DNA of 47,580 nt from Marinoscillum furvescens DSM 4134 (GTDB lineage: Bacteria > Bacteroidota > Bacteroidia > Cytophagales > Cyclobacteriaceae): contig NZ_QREG01000010.1 in the NCBI RefSeq assembly GCF_003386095.1, positions 89,593-137,172 of the forward strand, in the 5' to 3' direction. The notes under the pieces were generated by a model. That model did no database searches and was not told where the DNA came from. It saw nothing but the letters and a program-made list of their open reading frames with translations. Positions within the stretch are counted from its first letter, which is position 1. Every line of letters starts with the position of its first letter. Of this stretch, positions 27,468 to 36,186 are shown in pieces. Position numbers and translations under genes: made by a program.

Positions 27468-30400
27468 TTAGTTCACTTGATGGGTAAATGATTCGCTGAG
27501 TACAATGGCTTCTATGGCGCTATGGATTTTGTAGTCACCTCCTTTGAGCTGCGCTACGATTGCTTCCAGGGCTTCATCGTCGGCAAAGCCCACTTCGCGT
27601 CCGAGCGCATAGGTGTATAGATGCTCCACAAAGGCATGTGCAAACTGGTCTCTTTTATAGTTGCGGATGTAGTCCTTTATCCCCTGTACGCCTTCTATCT
27701 TGGTGCCATCCGGCAAAATAGATACGGCATCTATGGGCTTATCTTTTGCAGTTTGCTGGTACCTGCCCACCGCATCGTAGTTTTCAAAAACCACTCCATA
27801 CGGGTCAATTTTTAGGTGACAGCTCACACACGAAGGCTTGTTTCGGTGCAGCTCCAGCTGTTCTTTGAGTGTCAGGTGTTCAAAGCCCGGCGTTTCAGGG
27901 TCAAGTTCGGGTACATTGGGTGGTGGCGGTGGTGGCGGGTCACCCAATATTTTCTCTTTGAGCCATACAGCACGCTTGATGGGGTGTGCCTGCACTCCAT
28001 CAGAATGCCCTGTGAGGAAAGCTCCCTGCGATAGCAGTCCGCCTCTATTGGCCGCAGGGGGTATGGCTACTGGCCGAAAATGACTGCCTACCACACCATC
28101 AATTCCATAAAACTCTGCCAGGTTTTGGTTGAGCATGGCAAAGTCCGAGTCGATGATATTGAGTACGCTTAGGTTTTCCTGCAATAGGCGATGGAGGAAA
28201 TAATACGTCTCCTTTTCCATGTCTTCTTTCACAAAATGCGTAAAATCCGGGTAGTACTTCACGCTGGTGTTCATGGTTTTTAGCCGATCGATGCGTAACC
28301 AGTCGTAGGCAAAGGCTTCCACCATCCGCATGACGCGCGGGTCTTGTGTCATCCGCTGGATTTGGGCCGGCAATTGATCTTTTAGCAGGCCTAGCCTTGC
28401 CAGGTCTAGTAGCTCCTGATCTGGAGGTGCATTCCAGAGGAAATACGAGAGCTTGGAGGCCAGCACGTATTGATCCTCATTGCCGTAGGCTTTAGCGGGT
28501 GTGTCTTCCAGGATGTAGAGAAAGCTAGGTGAGCAGAGCACGGCCACCAGTACTTCTTTCACACTTTGCTCGTAGGAGGTGTAGTCGTCTTTGATTTCTT
28601 TCCAAAACTCCAGGTAGCGATTGAGCTCGTCCATGCTCACAGGTCTTCGGAAGCCCTTTTCCATAAAGGCCAGCAGTACCTCAGCCGTATAGATTTCAGG
28701 GTTGTCCTGATTTGGCGACTCGAAAAAGATGGTGGTATGGCTTTCTGGTGGCCACTGAGGATGATAGGGAGCTTCCAGCTCCACAGATCGGATGAGCAGA
28801 GGAGGGCCCGTTTCGGTCTTGCTTGTGACAAAGTAGTTGTTCCAAAGTCCCACGTTCATGGTGTTGGACAAGGGGTTGTTGTCGTTGATGTCAAAGTCCG
28901 GAATAGGCAGGTTTTCCAACTGTCCGCTAAATTCAAAGGTCTGGTATTCGCCCAGTGGCGAAGTGACTGCTACCACTTCTCCAAAATTACTGTAGTCCAT
29001 GCCATCGTCTGTTCTACTACCGGCATACACCCGGATGGCTGGAGTTTCTCCGGCATATTTTTCCGTATTGGTAGCAGCTTCCTCAAAGAGGGAGCGTGAG
29101 ATGGGGTGGTCATCGGCCAGAGGAGTGACCAGCAGGCTTTTGAAGCCCACAAAAAACTTCCCTCCGATGTTGAGGTCGTAGGTGCCCGGCTTAAGGTATG
29201 CCAGCGTAATGGGCGTAATGAGGCTGTCAGAGGTGGCATGCACAGGCTCAAACCTGAGGCGCTCCTGTAGCCGGCGAAATTTACCAATCCGCAGACGAAA
29301 AGAGGGCATGTTCTCCTGCGAGACGTAAGGGTGAACCATATCGATCTGGTAGATCCCTGCTTTGCTGACCTTCAGTACACCTTTGGCGCTGGCTTCAGCA
29401 TCCGTTTCTTTAGGGATCAGCTTGCCATCGGCGCGGAGCTCCAGATTTTTTAGCTGACCAAAGGCGGTGGCAGGCAATTCGATCTGATCGGCGGTAGGTG
29501 CTGCCGGAGCTTCCTCTCTGAGTGCATAGATGCCCTCTTTTAGCGGAAGCGTGGTGCCCTTGGAGGCTTCCACCCGAAAGACAAAGCTTCCACTTTGCGG
29601 GTAGTTATTTTTGATCAGCACCTTCATGTTGGGAGAGGGGCCTTGCCAGGAGCGTGGGGGTTGTTCTTTGTGCGGGATGGCCGAATAGAGGATCAGTCCC
29701 TGGTCGGTGATGCCGTAGCGGTCACTGGAGGACCCACGCATTCCTACCCCTATAAGTTCTTTTACCTGACGTAGCGAGTCTCGCTCCTCCTCGGTGGTAC
29801 CTATAATTTCCTGACCATTAGCATCCAGGATGTCGATGCGAAAATGGTCTCCACTGATGGCTGCTGTTTGGTAGCCTTTAAACTCCGCAGCAGGCAGGCC
29901 CTGGCCGATACCTTCACCAAAAGTGATCTTATACCGTATGGGCTGAGGCTTTGGGCCGGACACGATAGCCTTATCCAGCGCTTCCCGCGCAATTTTTTGG
30001 TAATACTCGATGTGGAGTTGTGATACCTGAAGTGCTTCGGCATTGTTGGTAAAACCTGATTTAGACTTGGCATCATCGGGCAGTACGTCTCCGAAGTTGA
30101 TTGGCAGTTTTAGTAGCTCATTGAGGGTGTTGGTGTATTGCACCTTAGTGAGCCTGCGTGCTTTGACCTGCTGCTTGCCTTTATGAGCTTTGGCGGCCTC
30201 TTTGAGGGAAGCAGTGATCCAGGACGACACCAGCTCCAGCTCTTCCGCTGAAAGCTGAGGCTTTTTCTTTGGAGGCATGTTGCCTGCATTGATCTCATCT
30301 AGTGCGGCATGCCACCTTTGGGCATCTGCACCATTGATGAAGTCAGCGTCCAACACATCTAGACGCACGCCACCCTTTTGCCGGTCGGGCCCGTGGCATC

Positions 30401-31409
30401 CATAGCAGTATTGCTCAAAGATGGGCTGAATGTTTTGTAGGTAATAGGGAGGTGCTTTCGGTTCCTCTCGTGGCGCCGGGGGCGGAGAGGTATTTAGACT
30501 GGCTAGCTTTACCTGTGCTTGGGTATTTTTGGGCGGTGCTGCTGCTTTGAGCGATTCGTCAATCCAGCTGGTAAGCAGCTGATAGTCCTGATCAGAGAGG
30601 GGGGCTTTTTCCTCTGGAGGCATGTTTCGCTCGGTTACCTCGTACAGAATATCGTCCCACAGGTCCTGAGCCTTAGCTGTGGCCCAAAAACCCGTGATTG
30701 TGTCTAGTCTCAGGTCTCCTTTTTGCTTGTTGGCGTTGTGACACTCAAAGCACCGCTGCTCCAACACCGGGTAAATGTGCTCCAGAAATTGTACGGCTTC
30801 TTCAGTAGGGGCCGATACCTGCTGAGCTACGGTAGATGTGGTAGCCGGTTTGGAAGCAGCTACTGGCATGCCCACTAGTTTTTTCAATGCCACGGGCATG
30901 TCTTTGGTGAGGTAGTTGGGGCCATGGGTGAGCGAGCCTCCAAAATGTCCTGCTGCACTGAGTGTAGCTACGTTGACTAAGAGGGTGAACTGGTAGATTC
31001 GCACGAATGTGCCTCCCCGCTGATGTGCCCACTGGCGCAAAACCAACAGCCATATGCACAGCAATGCCGTGCTCCAGCCGAGCCATTGGTGGAAGGTGAG
31101 GAGCTCCTCACGGTAGCCACCTCCAGCAGCGAGAAAAAAACCAAACAGCACGGCAGGCAAGAGACTGGCAGCAGAAAACCATAGCAAGACTTTGGCGGCA
31201 TTGTCGAGGGCCAGTTTGGGAGCCAGCAGATTGACTACCTCCAGGGTAAACAAGGCCAGCAGCGCCCCGATGGGCAGGTGGAGTACCAGTGGATGGAAGT
31301 TGCCTAGAAATGCAGCTATTGGAGAGGTCTGCCAATCGCCGAGAGGAATGGCAATGAGTGCCAATAAAACCAATGTATAACTAACAGCTACAGAAAAAGT
31401 GGTTTTCAT
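27468..31409 (-). CDS. Multidomain PSD1/DUF1592-family cytochrome-c-like membrane protein
   Basis: This 1313-residue protein opens with a four-helix membrane part (~5-165; HPLVLHLPIGALLALFTLEV, DUF2231-like). Two planctomycete cytochrome-c domains follow, with haem motifs CFECH (~220) and CYGCH (~338). DUF1587 (~415-480; ARRLTKVQYTNTLNELLKL) is followed by DUF1595 (~920-985; FMEKGFRRPVSMDELNRYLE), DUF1592 (~1000-1130; LASKLSYFLWNAPPDQELLD) and DUF1588 (~1150-1250; GGLLSQGAFLTGHSDGVQ, with a third haem motif CVSCH). DUF1585 ends the protein (~1260-1313; LYTYALGREVGF). It is anchored in the inner membrane with haems in the periplasm, implying an electron-transfer role. It is the first gene of the minus operon. 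The substrate is unknown. Confidence 0.94.
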   Translation of the reverse strand: MKTTFSVAVSYTLVLLALIAIPLGDWQTSPIAAFLGNFHPLVLHLPIGALLALFTLEVVNLLAPKLALDNAAKVLLWFSAASLLPAVLFGFFLAAGGGYREELLTFHQWLGWSTALLCIWLLVLRQWAHQRGGTFVRIYQFTLLVNVATLSAAGHFGGSLTHGPNYLTKDMPVALKKLVGMPVAASKPATTSTVAQQVSAPTEEAVQFLEHIYPVLEQRCFECHNANKQKGDLRLDTITGFWATAKAQDLWDDILYEVTERNMPPEEKAPLSDQDYQLLTSWIDESLKAAAPPKNTQAQVKLASLNTSPPPAPREEPKAPPYYLQNIQPIFEQYCYGCHGPDRQKGGVRLDVLDADFINGADAQRWHAALDEINAGNMPPKKKPQLSAEELELVSSWITASLKEAAKAHKGKQQVKARRLTKVQYTNTLNELLKLPINFGDVLPDDAKSKSGFTNNAEALQVSQLHIEYYQKIAREALDKAIVSGPKPQPIRYKITFGEGIGQGLPAAEFKGYQTAAISGDHFRIDILDANGQEIIGTTEEERDSLRQVKELIGVGMRGSSSDRYGITDQGLILYSAIPHKEQPPRSWQGPSPNMKVLIKNNYPQSGSFVFRVEASKGTTLPLKEGIYALREEAPAAPTADQIELPATAFGQLKNLELRADGKLIPKETDAEASAKGVLKVSKAGIYQIDMVHPYVSQENMPSFRLRIGKFRRLQERLRFEPVHATSDSLITPITLAYLKPGTYDLNIGGKFFVGFKSLLVTPLADDHPISRSLFEEAATNTEKYAGETPAIRVYAGSRTDDGMDYSNFGEVVAVTSPLGEYQTFEFSGQLENLPIPDFDINDNNPLSNTMNVGLWNNYFVTSKTETGPPLLIRSVELEAPYHPQWPPESHTTIFFESPNQDNPEIYTAEVLLAFMEKGFRRPVSMDELNRYLEFWKEIKDDYTSYEQSVKEVLVAVLCSPSFLYILEDTPAKAYGNEDQYVLASKLSYFLWNAPPDQELLDLARLGLLKDQLPAQIQRMTQDPRVMRMVEAFAYDWLRIDRLKTMNTSVKYYPDFTHFVKEDMEKETYYFLHRLLQENLSVLNIIDSDFAMLNQNLAEFYGIDGVVGSHFRPVAIPPAANRGGLLSQGAFLTGHSDGVQAHPIKRAVWLKEKILGDPPPPPPPNVPELDPETPGFEHLTLKEQLELHRNKPSCVSCHLKIDPYGVVFENYDAVGRYQQTAKDKPIDAVSILPDGTKIEGVQGIKDYIRNYKRDQFAHAFVEHLYTYALGREVGFADDEALEAIVAQLKGGDYKIHSAIEAIVLSESFTHQVN

Positions 31410-31675
31410 ACAGGAATCATCAATTTTGGGTTGGGAACCAATCTTACCATCGCAGGATGATTGTTATATCACAATGGTAGCGAAAAAACGTAAGTTATAC
31501 TGTTAATGGTGGCTCAGTAGCTATAAATTATGATTCAAAACGGGGGTAAATCCAAATAATAGACTGAAAACTGATGAAAATGTACATAGGTCTTATCAAC
31601 TAGCTACTCCTCGGTGTACATGCCGAAGAAAGAATGAATAGGCTATGCCTGGGGCTGGTAGAAAGAAATTTCTGT
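31410..31675. other. Gene-free divergent intergenic stretch
   Basis: No convincing gene is seen here. It must hold the promoter of the minus-strand PSD1 operon, but I could not pick a convincing TAnnTTTG element. The repeat element at 31676 follows. Confidence 0.4.
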
Positions 31676-31753
31676 CAAACACCGCAATGTGCCATGACTT
31701 ATCCATTCTGGATCATGGTTTAGCGTCAATCGTTGTGTTTTGAGCGTTATTTG
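31676..31753 (+). repeat. Intergenic repeat element, copy A
   Basis: This is a 78-bp element with CACCGCAATGTGCCATG near its start, the dyad ATCCA-TTC-TGGAT in the middle, and TTTTGAGCGTTATTTG at its end. Similarity to copies D and E continues downstream (ACCTGGCAC, TGAACCAGTCTT, ACATCTGCC) to about 31815, and weakly at ~31890 (ATTAGATGAGGTTAAT). It lies 226 bp upstream of the first propeller gene. Confidence 0.85.
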
Positions 31754-31979
31754 GTTTTACCTGGCACTTATCACATTATGAAACATGAACCAGTCTTATG
31801 TAACATCTGCCTTTTTTAATTACCTCATTTTCACCTTAATGGAGCGATGGTGTCAGGACTGGTTAAACAAAACGATTGATGATGTATAATATTAGATGAG
31901 GTTAATGTGATGGAGTGTAGTTTTAATTACTGTCGGCAGTGCTAAAAAAGAAACATCAAATCTTCTGCAAGATCAGCAA

Positions 31980-33188
31980 ATGACCTATCTGAAAAACGTC
32001 AAAATGGGCTTCCTACTCTTGTGTCTGGGTTGCTCGCAATACACATCCTCAGAAACTCAAAATGAGGTTGATGAAAGCACTGAAATTGTAAATATTGATT
32101 TAGTGACAAATAAAATAATTTCGCTTGACAGCATTCTTGAACCTAATTCAATCGAGTTCATCGCTTTAGAAACAACTGATGAGTCGTTGATTGGGGGAGT
32201 AGATAAGATCTTCTTTGCAGACTCTTCTTACATTATTTATGACGGACAGTTAGAGCGCATTCTCAAATTTAAAAATTCCGGGTCTTATGAAAGGAAGATA
32301 GGGCGATTAGGCAAAGGGATTATGGAGTATACACAAATAAGGTCGCTCTTCTACAATCAATGGTCTAATACAATGGATTTGATGGATGTTAGTAGGAAAC
32401 TTATTCAATATGACGTTGCGTCCGGTGAAGCATTAGAAGAAAGCAGGCTGGTTTTTGACAATTTTAGTCTTGATGCCATTTACCCAGCTGGGAAGGAATT
32501 GAGTTTTCTATATAACAATTTTAGGTTTGATATGAATGCTCCAGAAGATACCCTCTACAGGTTGTTTTTCTTAAATAAGAACAAGGTTGAGTACATGAGC
32601 TTTCCTTATCCTTACATTAAAGACCGAACTGTTTTTCCTACCAGTTCAATGTTTAACTTTTATACCTATCAGAACAAAGTCCATTTCTTTGAACCGTTTA
32701 ATTCAGTTGTCTACCTATTAACAGAAAATGGTCCAACGCCAAAATATAATATTCAATATGAATTCAGTAAAAGTAGTTACGAAAGTAGGCTTGAGAATTT
32801 ACTGACCGAATCACTACACCAAAATCGTACTTCCTTAAATAAGGTAATGGAAACAGATAAATACCTCTTCCTGGAGTTTTCAGAGATCATAAAAGGACAA
32901 AAAAGGGGATTTAGAAGATTTTCACTTTATGACAAGCATAACCGTAAATGTATTGCTAATTCTATCTATTCATTTTTCATAGAAGAATTAGCATTGGAGG
33001 TTTTTCTTCATCAACTCAGTGATAATTCATTTATAGCGGTTGTTCCAGCCGGTATTATAATCAAATATCAAAAAGCATACAAAGAGGTACTGACAGATAA
33101 CGAGATTACACCAATGAAACAGAAGGTTCTGAATTTAACGGTAAATGAATTTGACAATCCTATCCTATTGTTAATGAAAATACGGTAA
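31980..33188 (+). CDS. 6-bladed beta-propeller lipoprotein (propeller 1)
   Basis: This 402-residue protein has a lipobox (FLLLCLGC, Cys about 18); an ATG at 32004 is an alternative start. It shares the array's layout. The N-terminal strand is DSILEPNSIEFIALETTDES, then LIGGVDKIFFADSSYIIYD. The usual GxGPGEY turn is degenerate here (GRLGKGIMEYTQI). The C-terminal family end is NEFDNPILLLMKI. This fits the Bacteroidota 6-bladed beta-propeller (TolB-like/BF3164-type) lipoproteins, anchored at the outer membrane or in the periplasm, with unknown ligand. The divergent GPGEY turn suggests a specialised or decaying copy. Confidence 0.8.
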   Translation: MTYLKNVKMGFLLLCLGCSQYTSSETQNEVDESTEIVNIDLVTNKIISLDSILEPNSIEFIALETTDESLIGGVDKIFFADSSYIIYDGQLERILKFKNSGSYERKIGRLGKGIMEYTQIRSLFYNQWSNTMDLMDVSRKLIQYDVASGEALEESRLVFDNFSLDAIYPAGKELSFLYNNFRFDMNAPEDTLYRLFFLNKNKVEYMSFPYPYIKDRTVFPTSSMFNFYTYQNKVHFFEPFNSVVYLLTENGPTPKYNIQYEFSKSSYESRLENLLTESLHQNRTSLNKVMETDKYLFLEFSEIIKGQKRGFRRFSLYDKHNRKCIANSIYSFFIEELALEVFLHQLSDNSFIAVVPAGIIIKYQKAYKEVLTDNEITPMKQKVLNLTVNEFDNPILLLMKIR

Positions 33189-33243
33189 TAGCCATGGCTC
33201 TGACCTACTGCCTTTCACCTGTTAGTAATAGAATATAAGAACT

Positions 33244-34449
33244 ATGTACTCTTCAAGACTCATGATTTGTTGGGCTATCACATTAGCTTGTAGTCAATGC
33301 AATCCGATTAACGATGGGGGTAAAATAGAAGATGTAAGGAGGGTAGATATTAACGTAACCGAATCAGGAAAGGATATTTCTCTGACAAAGCTGATTGAAG
33401 ACTTCTACTATGTCCCATTACAAGGCCTAAACTACACTTCCGTAGTTGGAAAAGTCATAGTGCGAAACCACAAGATTTATGTTGAGGATGAGAACCGAGG
33501 TTTGGTGACAGTGTATGACCTTAAAGGAAAGGAACTTTTCAGGGTTGATAACCATGGTGATGGGCCGGGAGAGTTTAATGGCATACAAGCCTTCACTGTT
33601 GACACCAAAACAGATGAATTGCTGATATACGACAGGCGTTACAATTTAGTGAAATACACTGCTAATGGGGAGTACGTTGGGAGTTTTAAATTCAAATTTG
33701 CCTTGGTGGATATGGCTTTTTTCAACGGTGGCAGAATGATGGTATTTGACGGGTATTCGAGCAGGGGTCACAAGGAGACTTACTATGCAATTAACGAAAT
33801 AGAAATAGGAGTTGAAGGAATACGATCAAGTTGGATGCCTTACTCCGAAAGAGAACAAAAATCTACCTATTTGGCCAGGTCGTATTTTTCAAGTGATGGC
33901 TCTGATGCCATTTTATTTACAGATCAATTTAGCGCGTCTGTTTATGAATTTTCCATTCCTTCTAAAGATGAACCAGTTGGTATTAGTACTATTTACGGCC
34001 TGGATTTTGGTAAAGAATCATTACCTAAAGATCAGATTATTAGCCCTTCAAAAGATCCAGTCAGTCTCAATAAATATTACTTTCTCTCAGGTTGCTCCTA
34101 CAAAACAGATCAATCTATCTACTTCGAAATAGGAAAAGGGACTAATCGGTATCGGCTATGGAAGGGACTCAAACCAGGTGTGCCAGATATGTTTAAATCA
34201 ACTTTCTTGCTGGATAATTTATTCTTTAACTGGACGACTGGCAAAATTGTGGGTGCATATGAAGGCTATTTTGTAATGGTGAACGATGGTGTTTCGATCT
34301 ATGAATCCATTCAATTTTACAGAGACTACTTAAATAAATACTTCCCAGAAAAGGTGGGAGGTTTCGAGGATTTACTTTCACAACAAGGCCTTGATGAAAT
34401 TGATATGAACAGTGAACCCGTATTGACATTTTTCAAGTTTAAAGAGTGA
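33244..34449 (+). CDS. 6-bladed beta-propeller lipoprotein (propeller 2)
   Basis: This 401-residue protein begins with a short signal, MICWAITLACSQC, containing a lipobox-like Cys. The propeller features are IEDFYYVPLQGLN, VVGKVIVRNHKIYVEDE, LKGKELFRVDNHGDGPGEFN (the GxGPGEF turn) and the ending NSEPVLTFFKFKE. It lies 55 bp after propeller 1 without a repeat element between, so the two are probably one transcript. Its substrate or partner is unknown. Confidence 0.85.
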   Translation: MYSSRLMICWAITLACSQCNPINDGGKIEDVRRVDINVTESGKDISLTKLIEDFYYVPLQGLNYTSVVGKVIVRNHKIYVEDENRGLVTVYDLKGKELFRVDNHGDGPGEFNGIQAFTVDTKTDELLIYDRRYNLVKYTANGEYVGSFKFKFALVDMAFFNGGRMMVFDGYSSRGHKETYYAINEIEIGVEGIRSSWMPYSEREQKSTYLARSYFSSDGSDAILFTDQFSASVYEFSIPSKDEPVGISTIYGLDFGKESLPKDQIISPSKDPVSLNKYYFLSGCSYKTDQSIYFEIGKGTNRYRLWKGLKPGVPDMFKSTFLLDNLFFNWTTGKIVGAYEGYFVMVNDGVSIYESIQFYRDYLNKYFPEKVGGFEDLLSQQGLDEIDMNSEPVLTFFKFKE

Positions 34450-34583
34450 GCTGATTAACGCTCTTTGCTTTCCAATTAGGTCTCGTTGAGCAAAACTACT
34501 GATTCGTAAAGTCTCGTTAGAGTTGCATAAACACAAGAGCCCCCTTATTAATGCATCCTGGCTAAACATAGAAACTACTTCCT

Positions 34584-34661
34584 CAAATACCGTAATGTGC
34601 CATACCTTATCCATTCTGGATCATGGTTTAGCGTCAATTGTTGTGTTTTGAGCGTTATTTG
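34584..34661 (+). repeat. Intergenic repeat element, copy B
   Basis: This 78-bp copy differs from copy C mainly in its right half. It has the dyad ATCCA-TTC-TGGAT and the end TTTTGAGCGTTATTTG. Left-flank text CTAAACATAGAAACTAC also matches copies D and E. It ends only 7 bp before the ATG at 34669, so the predicted start of the next gene lies in sequence that is intergenic in other copies. Confidence 0.88.
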
Positions 34662-34668
34662 GTAAGCA

Positions 34669-36003
34669 ATGACAACTATAAAACATGTGATGTCGAATAG
34701 CGGCTTGTACAGGTTGGTGAAACATCACAAAGCTATAATACAAGAAAAGGTGACGCTTTATTCACGTGGTAAGGGCTTAGGTATTGTGTATGTTTTAATG
34801 ACATTGGTGATATGTTCCTGTCAATTACCAGCTGCTGAAAAGCCTGCTATTGCTGGCGACAAGGACGTAGCACTCATTACTGTAGATGTAGATAGCCTTC
34901 CTACGGAAAATACCGTACGGTATTCATCACTGTTTGAAGATGTTGAGTTCATTCAGCTTGAAACAAGTGAAATGAGCCAGTTGGGGAAAATTTCCCAGAT
35001 CGAAGTGGTTAATGATACTTTTTTCATTTTGGACGATGCTTACGCCAGGTCCGTTTTACTTTTTGCATCGAATGGGAAATTTCTGAGAAAGGTCGGAAAA
35101 GTAGGAAGAGGAAAAGGGGAGTACTTAAAGCCCTCTTCATTTACAGTAGATGTCCAAACCCATACCGTACTTATTGTCGATCGTATGCTATCCAAAATTG
35201 TCAGGTATAATTACCGAGGTGAGTACATCGAAGAAATTGTGCCGAGAAAATGCGATATGGTACTGTCAGTAGGGGTAGAGCACAGTAACCTCTACGTTCA
35301 CAATGTACCGAACCACCCTAATCAGTCTGGCAATGCCCTGGTGATGCACATTGATGATCGTGGACGTCCTGATCAATCTTATTTGACAGATGTATCCGTG
35401 TTTTCCAAACTTGGATTGGACTCGTCATCCCCGTTTTTTAACTATCAAAATGGGTTGCGATGCTACACCGAGTTCTCCAATTATGTTTATTCATTAGAAG
35501 ATAAGCGCATGACCAAATACGTTCATCTCAAATCTGCCACCGTACCTAAGCGGACGATCCTGGGCGAAACGTTAAAACATACTTATGACCCTACAGACCC
35601 ATCTACGGGCTTCCGGTCTATTCCAGGTGTATGGGGTATTCATAATTACCTTGAAAATGACGAATGGATTTACTTCAAATACTTATCCAAAGGGAATGAC
35701 CATAGTGTCTTTTATGCCAAGTCAGCAAATGATCCAATCGTTACGAATCGCCTAATCGATGACATGACAGGTGGTTATTCAGCAGGAAAGTTTCTGTCTA
35801 TAAGCGAAAAGGGAATGGTTTCATACCTGTTTGGAAGGAGGATTAATTCCAGTCGGTTTAGTGTTGACCCCTTTTTTGAGAAAGTCAATGATGGCTCCAT
35901 TCGATTAAATAAGGAGAACAGGAAGATACTTGATCACTATACCCATCAAAACAATCCGGTATTGATGGTATACAATTTTAAGGTGAAAGATGAAAAAAAC
36001 TAA
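34669..36003 (+). CDS. 6-bladed beta-propeller lipoprotein (propeller 3)
   Basis: From the ATG at 34669 the protein has 444 residues. The lipobox stretch (VYVLMTLVICSC) lies only at ~45-57, preceded by a basic leader unusual for a signal peptide. A start further downstream is therefore possible (ATG 34690, or a GTG just before the hydrophobic stretch). The propeller body is typical: YSSLFEDVEFIQLETSEMSQ, LGKISQIEVVNDTFFILDD, NGKFLRKVGKVGRGKGEYLK and the end NNPVLMVYNFKVK. It is flanked by repeat copies B and C, so it forms a single-gene unit of the array. Confidence 0.82.
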   Translation: MTTIKHVMSNSGLYRLVKHHKAIIQEKVTLYSRGKGLGIVYVLMTLVICSCQLPAAEKPAIAGDKDVALITVDVDSLPTENTVRYSSLFEDVEFIQLETSEMSQLGKISQIEVVNDTFFILDDAYARSVLLFASNGKFLRKVGKVGRGKGEYLKPSSFTVDVQTHTVLIVDRMLSKIVRYNYRGEYIEEIVPRKCDMVLSVGVEHSNLYVHNVPNHPNQSGNALVMHIDDRGRPDQSYLTDVSVFSKLGLDSSSPFFNYQNGLRCYTEFSNYVYSLEDKRMTKYVHLKSATVPKRTILGETLKHTYDPTDPSTGFRSIPGVWGIHNYLENDEWIYFKYLSKGNDHSVFYAKSANDPIVTNRLIDDMTGGYSAGKFLSISEKGMVSYLFGRRINSSRFSVDPFFEKVNDGSIRLNKENRKILDHYTHQNNPVLMVYNFKVKDEKN

Positions 36004-36023
36004 AGGCGGATGGAAATTACTCC

Positions 36024-36101
36024 CAAACACCGTAATGTGCCATACCTTATCCATTCTGGATCATGGTTTAACCCAAAAAGTCATGTTTTAAGCGTTATTT
36101 G
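36024..36101 (+). repeat. Intergenic repeat element, copy C
   Basis: This 78-bp copy has CACCGTAATGTGCCATACC, the dyad ATCCA-TTC-TGGAT and the end TTTTAAGCGTTATTTG. The left half is nearly identical to copy B; the right half (ACCCAAAAAGTCATG) has diverged. It starts 20 bp after the stop of propeller 3. Confidence 0.88.
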
Positions 36102-36186
36102 TTACGTACGCAGGTTCACCATATCTGTAATGAAAAACTAAAGTCTGCTGACAAAACACGGCCTATAGAACGCACATCACCTAACT

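Noticed and set aside
28566-29099. 177-codon open frame on the + strand opposite the PSD1 protein
   Set aside because: It lies fully antisense to a well-supported gene and has no recognisable domain or leader.
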